DNA of 8,852 nucleotides from Clostridiaceae bacterium (GTDB lineage Bacteria > Bacillota > Clostridia > Oscillospirales > Acutalibacteraceae). Positions 1 through 6,073 of this stretch are shown here, piece by piece (the first letter of the stretch is position 1; every line of letters begins with the position of its first letter). The position numbers and the translations under genes were made by a program. Under the pieces are notes generated by a model. The model was not told where the DNA came from. It ran no database searches and saw only the letters and a program-made list of their open reading frames with translations. The stretch is from positions 1-8,852 of the forward strand of contig JAEDIH010000075.1 in assembly GCA_016292575.1 (NCBI GenBank). The letters are read 5' to 3'.

Positions 1-681
1 TTTGTTCATTCTGTCAATCTTTTTCCTTGTTTCCTCGTCCTCGCAAACGCCCGTTCTGATATATTTATCAAGCGTATCATAAGTGAAGCCGAGGTTGTCC
101 TCGTCCGTCTTTCCGCAAAGACCGTCAATCGGAACTTTTTCAACAAGATTTGACGGAACGCCGAGAACACGACCTATTGCTCTGACCTCGGTAACGGTGA
201 GGTGGGAAAGCGGACCGAAGTCGCCTGCCGCGTCACCGTAACGGGTGGCATAGCCCACCCAGTCCTCGGAAAGGTTGCAGGTGTTTGCAACTCTGCCGTT
301 GCAGGATTGACCGACTGCATATAAGGTTGCCATTCTGATTCGGGCAGGCAGGTTGTTTCTTGTCTGCTGAGTGATTTCCATATCCTGCGGAAGATTCTTC
401 AGCACACCGTCAACGGCGTCCTTGATGTTGATAATGTAATGCTTTATTCCGAGATGAGAGACAAGCTGCTTTGCGCAGTCGATATCGCTTTGAACGCCGC
501 ACGGCATAAGTACGCCGATAACGCGGTCTTTTCCGAGAGCCTCAACGCAAAGAGAGGCAACAACGGAGCTGTCCTTGCCGCCGGAAATTCCGACAATGGC
601 GTTGCAGCCCTTACCGTTCTTTTCAAAAAAATCTCTTATCCAGCTTACACAGTCGTTTTTAACCTTTTCAGCGTTAAACAA
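1..681 (-). CDS. nadE: NH3-dependent NAD+ synthetase, N-terminal 227 residues (3' end outside window)
   Basis: NadE makes NAD+ from deamido-NAD+ (nicotinic acid adenine dinucleotide), ATP and ammonia, the last step of NAD synthesis in the cytosol. The translation opens MFNAEKVKNDCVSWIRDFFE and carries the PP-loop ATP pyrophosphatase motif SGGKDSS at residues 33-39. NTCNLSEDWVGYATRYGDAAGDF (with the GD..GD acidic pair at 149-154), LTVTEVRAIG near 161-170 and KTDEDNLGFTYDTLD near 191-205 are all typical of the short NadE family. No glutaminase (nitrilase) domain precedes it, so it should use free ammonia. It is cut by the window edge; short NadE proteins are usually about 245-275 residues, so roughly the last 20-50 are missing. 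I place the start at TTG 679-681, because an AGGGGTGAT ribosome binding site sits just upstream. An in-frame GTG at 688-690 lies inside that site and is less likely. The gene begins 14 bases after the radC stop, which suggests co-transcription. Confidence 0.95.
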   Translation of the reverse strand, partial: MFNAEKVKNDCVSWIRDFFEKNGKGCNAIVGISGGKDSSVVASLCVEALGKDRVIGVLMPCGVQSDIDCAKQLVSHLGIKHYIINIKDAVDGVLKNLPQDMEITQQTRNNLPARIRMATLYAVGQSCNGRVANTCNLSEDWVGYATRYGDAAGDFGPLSHLTVTEVRAIGRVLGVPSNLVEKVPIDGLCGKTDEDNLGFTYDTLDKYIRTGVCEDEETRKKIDRMNK

Positions 682-685
682 AGTA

Positions 686-694
686 ATCACCCCT
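686..694 (-). promoter_or_regulatory. Ribosome binding site deciding the nadE TTG start
   Basis: Read on the minus strand, AGGGGTGAT matches the 16S-complementary AGGAGGTGAT with one base missing. Its G-run ends 8 bases before TTG 679-681, which is normal spacing. The alternative GTG at 688-690 is made from the site's own bases and has no separate upstream site. The radC stop codon lies immediately upstream at 696-698, so translation of the two genes may be coupled. Confidence 0.6.
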
Positions 695-695
695 A

Positions 696-1415
696 TTAAA
701 CCAACGGCTCAAGTCCGTAAAATAAATGCGCAAATTTAGGCAAGGATATCATTGAACAATGCCCTTCACGGGAAATAATGATATGATCCATCAAGCTGAC
801 TTTAAGCGATTGCAAAAATTCATAGGCGTTTTTTGTCTGAGTAACGTCGTCCGATGACGGAAGTGGGATTCCGTTCGGATGATTATGAACCAGAACAACG
901 CCCGTTGCCTTGGTTTCAAGCACGGCTGTGGCCAACTTGCGCATATCAAAAAGAGTGCTGTAAATATCGCCGTCGGAAAGCTTACGGACGGCAATAAGGT
1001 AATGATTATGGTCAAAGCACATAACATATGCGCGTTCGTTGCTTGTGTCAAGAAACTTCGGGCGCATATAGTCAACAATTTCTTGCGTAGTCATAAGCGT
1101 AGGTCTTTCGGCAACCGTATCGGCAAAATACCGCGCGTAAACAGGCAGTATCATGTTAAGCAGACACGCGGCGTTTTCAGTCATGCCCTTAACGCTTTTC
1201 AGCTCAGGGATACTTGCTTTGAGAACTCCGGAAAAATTTCCGAAAGTTTCCATAAGCTCATGTGCAATCGGGTTTGTGTCCTTATACGGGATTCCGAAAA
1301 ACAAGAGTAATTCAAGGATATTATGGTCAGCCATGCCGTCAAAGCCGGCTTCAATATAGCGATTTTTAACCTTTTGGCGATGACCTTTATGGATGTTGTT
1401 TTCCTGTTCCGCCAT
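696..1415 (-). CDS. radC: RadC-family JAB/MPN (JAMM) domain protein
   Basis: This 239-residue protein has the two-part RadC layout. An N-terminal helical/helix-hairpin-helix-like region comes first (GHRQKVKNRYIEAGFDGMADHNILELLLFF at 11-40, the DTNPIAHEL segment at 46-54, IPELKSVKGMTENAA at 69-83). A C-terminal JAB/MPN domain spans about 105-230. The JAMM metalloprotease-type motif is complete: H177-x-H179, seven residues, S187, two residues, D190, within VHNHPNGIPLPSSDD; E127 in SNERAYVMCFD is the likely upstream acidic partner. Family members bind zinc, but their biological role is unsettled; the old DNA-repair label is not well supported, so I do not assign a reaction. The helix-hairpin-helix copy is degenerate (KGMTEN where GIG-type turns are common). 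The start ATG has only a weak upstream site (AGCGGGT). It follows pfkA by 39 bases without a visible terminator and precedes nadE by 14. Confidence 0.92.
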   Translation of the reverse strand: MAEQENNIHKGHRQKVKNRYIEAGFDGMADHNILELLLFFGIPYKDTNPIAHELMETFGNFSGVLKASIPELKSVKGMTENAACLLNMILPVYARYFADTVAERPTLMTTQEIVDYMRPKFLDTSNERAYVMCFDHNHYLIAVRKLSDGDIYSTLFDMRKLATAVLETKATGVVLVHNHPNGIPLPSSDDVTQTKNAYEFLQSLKVSLMDHIIISREGHCSMISLPKFAHLFYGLEPLV

Positions 1416-1454
1416 AAGTCATACCCGCTTTACAAAATATTCAAAGATTCAAAA

Positions 1455-2420
1455 TCAGATTGATATATCCATTGCCATCTTATAAAGATCAAGGTCAATG
1501 GATTTTTTCATGTTGAGGGCTTCAACAATGTCATAGTCAACAATTTCTTCCTTTGAAATTGCAACAACACGGTTGCCGATACCGGCTTTGAGCAGTTGAA
1601 CGGCATGATATCCCATTCTGCTTGCAAGAATACGGTCACGGGCTGTCGGTGAACCGCCACGCTGAACATGACCGAGAACGGTTGCACGACTGTCAACACC
1701 GGTTTCCTTCTGAATACGCTTTGCCATTTCGGCAACTCCGCCGATAGCCTCGGAAACCATAATGACAAAATGAACCTTTCCGCTCCTTTGGGTGCGCATC
1801 ATTCTCTGAATGACGTCACGCTCAAAGTCGTACTGAATTTCGGGAATAAGAATTGAAGTTGCGCCGCAGGCAATACCGGCGTTGAGTGCAAGATATCCTG
1901 CTCCCCTACCCATGACCTCAACAACAGCGCAACGGTCATGCGACTCGGTTGTATCCCTGATTCTGTCAACCATTTCCATAATTGTCTGCATTGCGGTGTC
2001 ATAGCCGATGGTGCAATCACAGCAATCAATATCGTTATCGATTGTTCCGGGAAGTGCTACACAAGGAACACCCTTCAGAGAAAGGTCACGGGCACCACGG
2101 AATGATCCGTCTCCACCAATTACAACAAGACCGTCGATTCCCCTTTCACGACAGACTCTTATTGCCGCCTGCATACCCTCGTCAGTTTTGAAACGGTCAG
2201 AACGGGCAGAGTAAAGAATTGTTCCGCCACGGTTAATGATATCTGAAACAGAACGGAGGTTCATTTCATACATATCGTTCTCCATAAGTCCGTTATAGCC
2301 GCGCATTATGCCGTAAACTTTCATTCCGAGCTCGCAGCCTGCGCGGACAACGGCTCTAATAGCAGCGTTCATACCGGGAGCGTCTCCGCCGCTGGTTAAC
2401 ACGCCGATGGTTTTCATCAT
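1455..2420 (-). CDS. pfkA: ATP-dependent 6-phosphofructokinase
   Basis: PfkA phosphorylates fructose 6-phosphate to fructose 1,6-bisphosphate with ATP, the committed step of glycolysis in the cytosol; the family is usually a homotetramer. The 321-residue length matches bacterial PfkA (about 319-320). Motifs, counted from ATG 2420: ATP-binding LTSGGDAPGMNAAIR at 8-22, GGDGS at 102-106, PGTIDND at 124-130 with the catalytic Asp at 128, EVMGRGAGYLA at 168-178, the substrate Glu at 224, and RATVLGHVQRGGSP at 245-258. Gly at 105 and Gly at 125, rather than Asp and Lys, mark the ATP-using type and argue against a pyrophosphate-dependent enzyme. Arg22 and Arg26 sit where allosteric-site arginines lie in the E. 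coli enzyme, so ADP/PEP control is plausible. The frame stays open upstream to 2441, but GAAAGGAG at 2429-2436 lies 8 bases before ATG 2418-2420, which fixes the start; a second ATG follows directly. It is the first gene after the promoter at 2489-2516. Confidence 0.97.
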   Translation of the reverse strand: MMKTIGVLTSGGDAPGMNAAIRAVVRAGCELGMKVYGIMRGYNGLMENDMYEMNLRSVSDIINRGGTILYSARSDRFKTDEGMQAAIRVCRERGIDGLVVIGGDGSFRGARDLSLKGVPCVALPGTIDNDIDCCDCTIGYDTAMQTIMEMVDRIRDTTESHDRCAVVEVMGRGAGYLALNAGIACGATSILIPEIQYDFERDVIQRMMRTQRSGKVHFVIMVSEAIGGVAEMAKRIQKETGVDSRATVLGHVQRGGSPTARDRILASRMGYHAVQLLKAGIGNRVVAISKEEIVDYDIVEALNMKKSIDLDLYKMAMDISI

Positions 2421-2428
2421 TTTAAAAA

Positions 2429-2436
2429 CTCCTTTC
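2429..2436 (-). promoter_or_regulatory. Ribosome binding site of pfkA
   Basis: GAAAGGAG on the minus strand lies 8 bases before ATG 2418-2420. It supports starting pfkA there rather than at the upstream in-frame codon at 2439-2441, which has no such site and would add seven residues not seen in the family. Confidence 0.8.
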
Positions 2437-2488
2437 AGCAAGTCTTGAATAACACAAGCCTACCGATAAATCATAAATATTTAAAGAT

Positions 2489-2516
2489 ATTATACACTAT
2501 TGTCAAAATTTGTCAA
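2489..2516 (-). promoter_or_regulatory. Sigma-A (sigma-70-type) promoter for pfkA-radC-nadE
   Basis: The minus strand shows a perfect -35 box, TTGACA, at 2511-2516 and a perfect -10 box, TATAAT, at 2489-2494, separated by 16 bases. Transcription would start near 2482, leaving a leader of about 60 bases before pfkA. A second TTGACAA lies inside the spacer at 2500-2506, exactly 10 bases from the first. It is only 5 bases from the -10 box, too close to be an alternative -35. The region upstream is AT-rich. The match to consensus predicts strong constitutive-type expression, suited to a glycolytic gene. Confidence 0.85.
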
Positions 2517-2577
2517 GAAGTGAACAATCAATTAATAAGCGGTTAATAATAATTGCTGTCTGAACAAAAAATCAGGC

Positions 2578-5500
2578 TCATTTTCTGACCGCAACATTAT
2601 CTTTGCCGAATATATATTCCAGCTCATCATTTACCGGCTCGGAAAGCTCCAACTCTCCGCAGTGTTCATATTTTCCGCTGTCTTCAAAATAGCAGTAAAC
2701 AGGGAATGAGCCGGTAAAAATCTTCTTGAGTGTTTCAAGCTTTTTCAGCCGCGCATCGGATTTGTCATTAACGCGGATAAAAATGCCGCTTCTTCTTTTC
2801 TTCTTTTGCGCGCTCTCACTGCGAATAAGGTTTTTGGGGTTAGGCTCAATACTTTCGCAAACAACAGACAATTCCCTGTCCTCACGAAGGCTCAGTCTGC
2901 CGCGGATGAGAACCACATTGCCGTCCTGAATAAGCAGGGCTTTTTCGGAATACAGCTTTGAAAAAACAATACATTCAATCGTACCTGTAAGATCCTCAAG
3001 CCTTATGAAGCACATTGAAGCGTTGTTTTTTGTAATTTTTCGCTGTATTGACGCTATTGAACCGAGCAGAACAACAGGAGCATTATCCTTGTATTTTGAA
3101 GCAAACTCCCCTGCTGTGGAAAGAATTTCACTTATCCGGTCGGCGCCGACGCTTTTTGAAAGCTCTTTATATTTTTCCATCGGATGCCCCGAAAGATACA
3201 GCCCGGTAACTTCTTTTTCATATTTAAGCAGCTTTTCGTATTCAAACTCTTCCATTTCCGGAGCATAAAACTGTTCCGGCACGGCAAAGGAGGAGTCTGC
3301 GTCAAAAAAGCCTATTTGCCCTGCAATATTTTTACGCTTGTCGTCATCAAGCTGCGAAACTACCGTCGGCAGAATGCGGATCATCTGATGCCTGTTAAGC
3401 CCGAGTCCGTCAAGAGCCCCGCATTTTATAAGGCTTTCAACCGCTCGCTTATTGAAATCCTTGCCGTAAACGCGCCGGCAAAAGTCATCAAAGCTTTTAT
3501 ACGGTGAATTCCTGCGTTTTTCAACGATTGTGCGGATAAAGCCCTTGCCGATGTTTTTGACGGCAAGCAGACCGAAGCGGATTGCGCCGTCCGAAACACA
3601 AAAACCCTCAATGCTTTCGTTTACGTGCGGAGGAAGAACCTTGATTGAAAGTCGAACACATTCATTAATATATGCCGTAACCTTGCTTGCGCTGTCGAGC
3701 ACGCTGGTAAGCGTTGCCGCAAGCAGCTCGCACGGGTAATGACATTTGAGGTACGCCGTTTGATAAGAAACAAAGGCGTAAGCCGCGGCATGAGCCTTGT
3801 TGAAAGCATATTTTGCAAAATTTGACATCTCATCAAACAGCTCGTTCGCCGTTTTTTCTGAAATTCCGTTTGCAACAGCTCCGCAGCAAAGAACGTTTCC
3901 GTTTTCATCTTTCAGTCCGTGAACAAAATTTTCCCTCTCTTTTGCCATTACGTCAAGCTTTTTCTTTGACATTGCGCGGCGGACAAGATCCGCACGCCCG
4001 TAGGAATAGCCGGCAACCTTGCGGCAGATCTGCATGACCTGCTCCTGATAGACCATGCAGCCGTAGGTTACAGAGAGTATATCCCGAACCTGTTCGCATT
4101 TATAAACGGTCTGCTCGGGGTGGTGACGGTTGTTGATATAGGTGTCGATTGAATCTGCGGGACCCGGTCTGTAGAGAGAGATAACGGCAATGAGATCTTC
4201 AAGACTCTGAGGCTTCAGCCGCGTCAGGACGCTCCTCATTCCGGCGGATTCAAACTGAAAAACGCCGTCGGTTTTACCGCTTGAAAGCATTTCAAAGGTC
4301 GCCTTATCGTTAATATCAATATTAACCTCGGAAAAATCGGGATTTCTCCTGCGTATCATTTTTATTGTATCGTCAATTACGGTTAAAGTTCTCAGACCGA
4401 GGAAATCCATTTTTAAAAGTCCGAGCTCTTCAAGGTTAGTCATAGTAAACTGAGTTACAACGCTTTCATCGTTTACGGCGAGCGGAACATAGCTTGAAAC
4501 CACGTCTCTCGTAATAACAACGCCGGCGGCGTGAGTGGAAGCGTGGCGCGGCATACCCTCAACACGGCGAGCCATATCAATAAGCTCTTTTGTTTCGGGG
4601 CTGCTTTCATAGAGTGCTTTAAGCTCCGGTGAAATTTTGAGCGCGCTGTCAATGGTAATTTTCAGTTCGTTCGGTATCTGCTTTGCAACGGAATCCACCG
4701 TAGGATAAGGCAAACCGAGAACACGACCAACGTCGCGTATTGCCGCGCGCGCAGCAAGCGTTCCGAACGTTACTATCTGCGCCACGTGATCGTATCCGTA
4801 TTTTTGGATAACATAATCTATGACCTCCTGACGTCTGACATAGCAAAAATCAACGTCAAAATCAGGCATGCTGACCCTTTCGGGATTGAGAAAACGCTCA
4901 AACAGCAGGTTATATTTCATCGGGTCAATTCCGGTGATGCCGATACAGTAGGCCGCAAGGCTCGCCGCTCCTGAGCCTCTTCCGGGACCGACGGGAATCT
5001 TTTTGCTCTTTGCGTACTGAATAAAATCGTTGACTATGAGATAGTAGTCAACATAACCCATTTCATTTATCACTGAAAGCTCATAATTGAGCCTGTCAAC
5101 ATACTCCGCAGGCGGTTCCTCACCAAAATGCTTATATAGACCGTAGAAACACTGACGCTTGAAGTATTCAAAATGATTCATCTGATTCGGAACTTCAAAA
5201 TGCGGAAGCTTGGTTTTTCCGAATTCAAAATCAAAGCTGCACATATCCGCAATGAGCTGAGTGTTATCGACCGCCTGAGGAACTGCAGAAAAAAGTTCAC
5301 GCATCTCGTCCTCACTTTTAAGATAAAACTCCTGCGTTTTAAATTCAAGCCCGGTATCCTCGCCGACAATGTGGTTTGTCTGAATACAGATCAGAACCTG
5401 CTGAACAGCGGAATCCTCTTTTTTAATGTAATGCGTGTCGTTTGTTGCAACAAGTGGTATGCCGGTCTCTTTTGAAAGGCGGATGAGATCGTTGAGGATA

Positions 5501-6051
5501 AGCAATTCTTCGCGCAGACCGTGGTTCTGAATTTCAATGTAATAGTTACCCTTACCGAAGACATCGTTATACCAAAGCGCAGTGTTTTTGGCACCCTCAT
5601 AATCGCCCCTTAAAAGAGCACGCGGAATTTCGCCCGCAAGGCAGGCTGAAAGCGCAATCAGACCCTCATGGTGCTTTTCAAGCAGGTCTCGGTCAATACG
5701 CGGCTTTGTATAAAATCCCTCCGTCCAGGACTTGCTTACCATTTCAATAAGGTTTTTATAGCCGGCTTCGTTTTTGCAAAGCAAGATAAGGTGATATCTT
5801 TCGTTATCAAGCCCGTGTACCTTATCAAACCTTGAACGTGCGGCAACATAGCATTCGCAGCCGATAATCGGCTTGATTCCGGCCTCTTTTGCAGCCTTGT
5901 AAAAGTCAATGACGCCGTACATAACGCCGTGATCCGTGATTGCAACGGCAGTCTGCCCCATGGATTTGACTGCTTCAACAAGCTCGTTTATGCGGCAGGC
6001 GCCGTCAAGGAGACTGTATTCGGTATGAAGATGAAGATGAGTAAAGGACAA
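2578..6051 (-). CDS. dnaE: DNA polymerase III alpha subunit (DnaE type)
   Basis: This is a replicative C-family DNA polymerase of 1157 residues, counted from TTG 6049-6051. An N-terminal PHP domain (about 1-210) opens SFTHLHLHTEYSLLDGACRI and appears to keep its metal ligands: H7, H9, D16, H41, E66, H87, C137, D205, H207. The polymerase core has GPGRGSGAAS (355-364), PDFDVDF with the catalytic aspartates (396-402), PRHASTHAAGVV (501-512), KMDFLGLRTLT with the third catalytic Asp at 549, RPGPAD, YQEQVMQI and FNKAHAAAYAFVSYQTAYLK (750-769). A helix-hairpin-helix region and QIGFF at 912-916, a good sliding-clamp-binding pentapeptide, follow. Then come an OB fold (about 990-1065) and a C-terminal domain of about 70 residues after a basic KKKRR stretch. 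No DEDD exonuclease insertion is present, so it is DnaE and not PolC. Firmicutes normally also carry PolC elsewhere. It begins 22 bases after rqcH and is probably co-transcribed with it. Confidence 0.97.
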   Translation of the reverse strand: MSFTHLHLHTEYSLLDGACRINELVEAVKSMGQTAVAITDHGVMYGVIDFYKAAKEAGIKPIIGCECYVAARSRFDKVHGLDNERYHLILLCKNEAGYKNLIEMVSKSWTEGFYTKPRIDRDLLEKHHEGLIALSACLAGEIPRALLRGDYEGAKNTALWYNDVFGKGNYYIEIQNHGLREELLILNDLIRLSKETGIPLVATNDTHYIKKEDSAVQQVLICIQTNHIVGEDTGLEFKTQEFYLKSEDEMRELFSAVPQAVDNTQLIADMCSFDFEFGKTKLPHFEVPNQMNHFEYFKRQCFYGLYKHFGEEPPAEYVDRLNYELSVINEMGYVDYYLIVNDFIQYAKSKKIPVGPGRGSGAASLAAYCIGITGIDPMKYNLLFERFLNPERVSMPDFDVDFCYVRRQEVIDYVIQKYGYDHVAQIVTFGTLAARAAIRDVGRVLGLPYPTVDSVAKQIPNELKITIDSALKISPELKALYESSPETKELIDMARRVEGMPRHASTHAAGVVITRDVVSSYVPLAVNDESVVTQFTMTNLEELGLLKMDFLGLRTLTVIDDTIKMIRRRNPDFSEVNIDINDKATFEMLSSGKTDGVFQFESAGMRSVLTRLKPQSLEDLIAVISLYRPGPADSIDTYINNRHHPEQTVYKCEQVRDILSVTYGCMVYQEQVMQICRKVAGYSYGRADLVRRAMSKKKLDVMAKERENFVHGLKDENGNVLCCGAVANGISEKTANELFDEMSNFAKYAFNKAHAAAYAFVSYQTAYLKCHYPCELLAATLTSVLDSASKVTAYINECVRLSIKVLPPHVNESIEGFCVSDGAIRFGLLAVKNIGKGFIRTIVEKRRNSPYKSFDDFCRRVYGKDFNKRAVESLIKCGALDGLGLNRHQMIRILPTVVSQLDDDKRKNIAGQIGFFDADSSFAVPEQFYAPEMEEFEYEKLLKYEKEVTGLYLSGHPMEKYKELSKSVGADRISEILSTAGEFASKYKDNAPVVLLGSIASIQRKITKNNASMCFIRLEDLTGTIECIVFSKLYSEKALLIQDGNVVLIRGRLSLREDRELSVVCESIEPNPKNLIRSESAQKKKRRSGIFIRVNDKSDARLKKLETLKKIFTGSFPVYCYFEDSGKYEHCGELELSEPVNDELEYIFGKDNVAVRK

Positions 6052-6054
6052 GCG

Positions 6055-6066
6055 CTCACCGCCTTT
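6055..6066 (-). promoter_or_regulatory. Ribosome binding site deciding the dnaE TTG start
   Basis: AAAGGCGGTGAG on the minus strand is one mismatch from the AAGGAGGTGA consensus. Its GGCGG core lies 7 bases before TTG 6049-6051. That start gives an N-terminus beginning SFTHLHLHTEYS, the usual opening of DnaE proteins. The upstream in-frame TTG at 6067-6069 has no site and would translate through this one. Confidence 0.7.
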
Positions 6067-6073
6067 CAAGAAT

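Larger units (their letters stand above)
2421..2577 (-). other. Intergenic region between dnaE and pfkA
   Basis: This 157-base, strongly AT-rich gap is the only noncoding stretch over 100 bases in the window. It holds the pfkA promoter, a leader of about 60 bases and the pfkA ribosome binding site. Just after the dnaE stop there is a weak CTGA/TCAG pairing around a T-run (about 2557-2576), but the stem is only four to five base pairs and no U-tract follows it, so it is not a convincing terminator. Two TTATTAA copies (minus-strand reading) at 2532-2538 and 2543-2549 lie upstream of the -35 box and could simply reflect AT-richness. I see no riboswitch-like structure, small RNA or small gene here. 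Confidence 0.7.

Noticed and set aside
439..699. An 86-codon plus-strand open frame opposite the start of nadE.
   Set aside because: It lies in codon register with nadE and is explained as a shadow. The opposite strand encodes the PP-loop SGGKDSS.
879..1310. A 143-codon plus-strand open frame opposite radC.
   Set aside because: It has the same exact-register relationship to radC, whose JAMM motif is intact. No plausible ribosome binding site or domain is seen.
1416..1454. A terminator or promoter between pfkA and radC.
   Set aside because: The 39 bases hold only a GATT/AATC pairing around three bases and no U-tract or recognisable promoter boxes.
2421..2482. A riboswitch or leader RNA upstream of pfkA.
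   Set aside because: The leader is only about 60 bases and AT-rich. The sole pairing seen is a four-base CTTG/CAAG hairpin, too small to call.
2532..2549. A possible cre (CcpA catabolite) site, from an AACCGCTT core flanked by TTATTAA repeats upstream of the pfkA promoter.
   Set aside because: Compared with the cre consensus it has about three mismatches at conserved positions, including the outer TG and C. I cannot distinguish it from AT-rich background.
5173..5475. A 100-codon plus-strand open frame inside dnaE.
   Set aside because: It is in register opposite dnaE, which is continuous and well conserved across this part; no independent signal is present.
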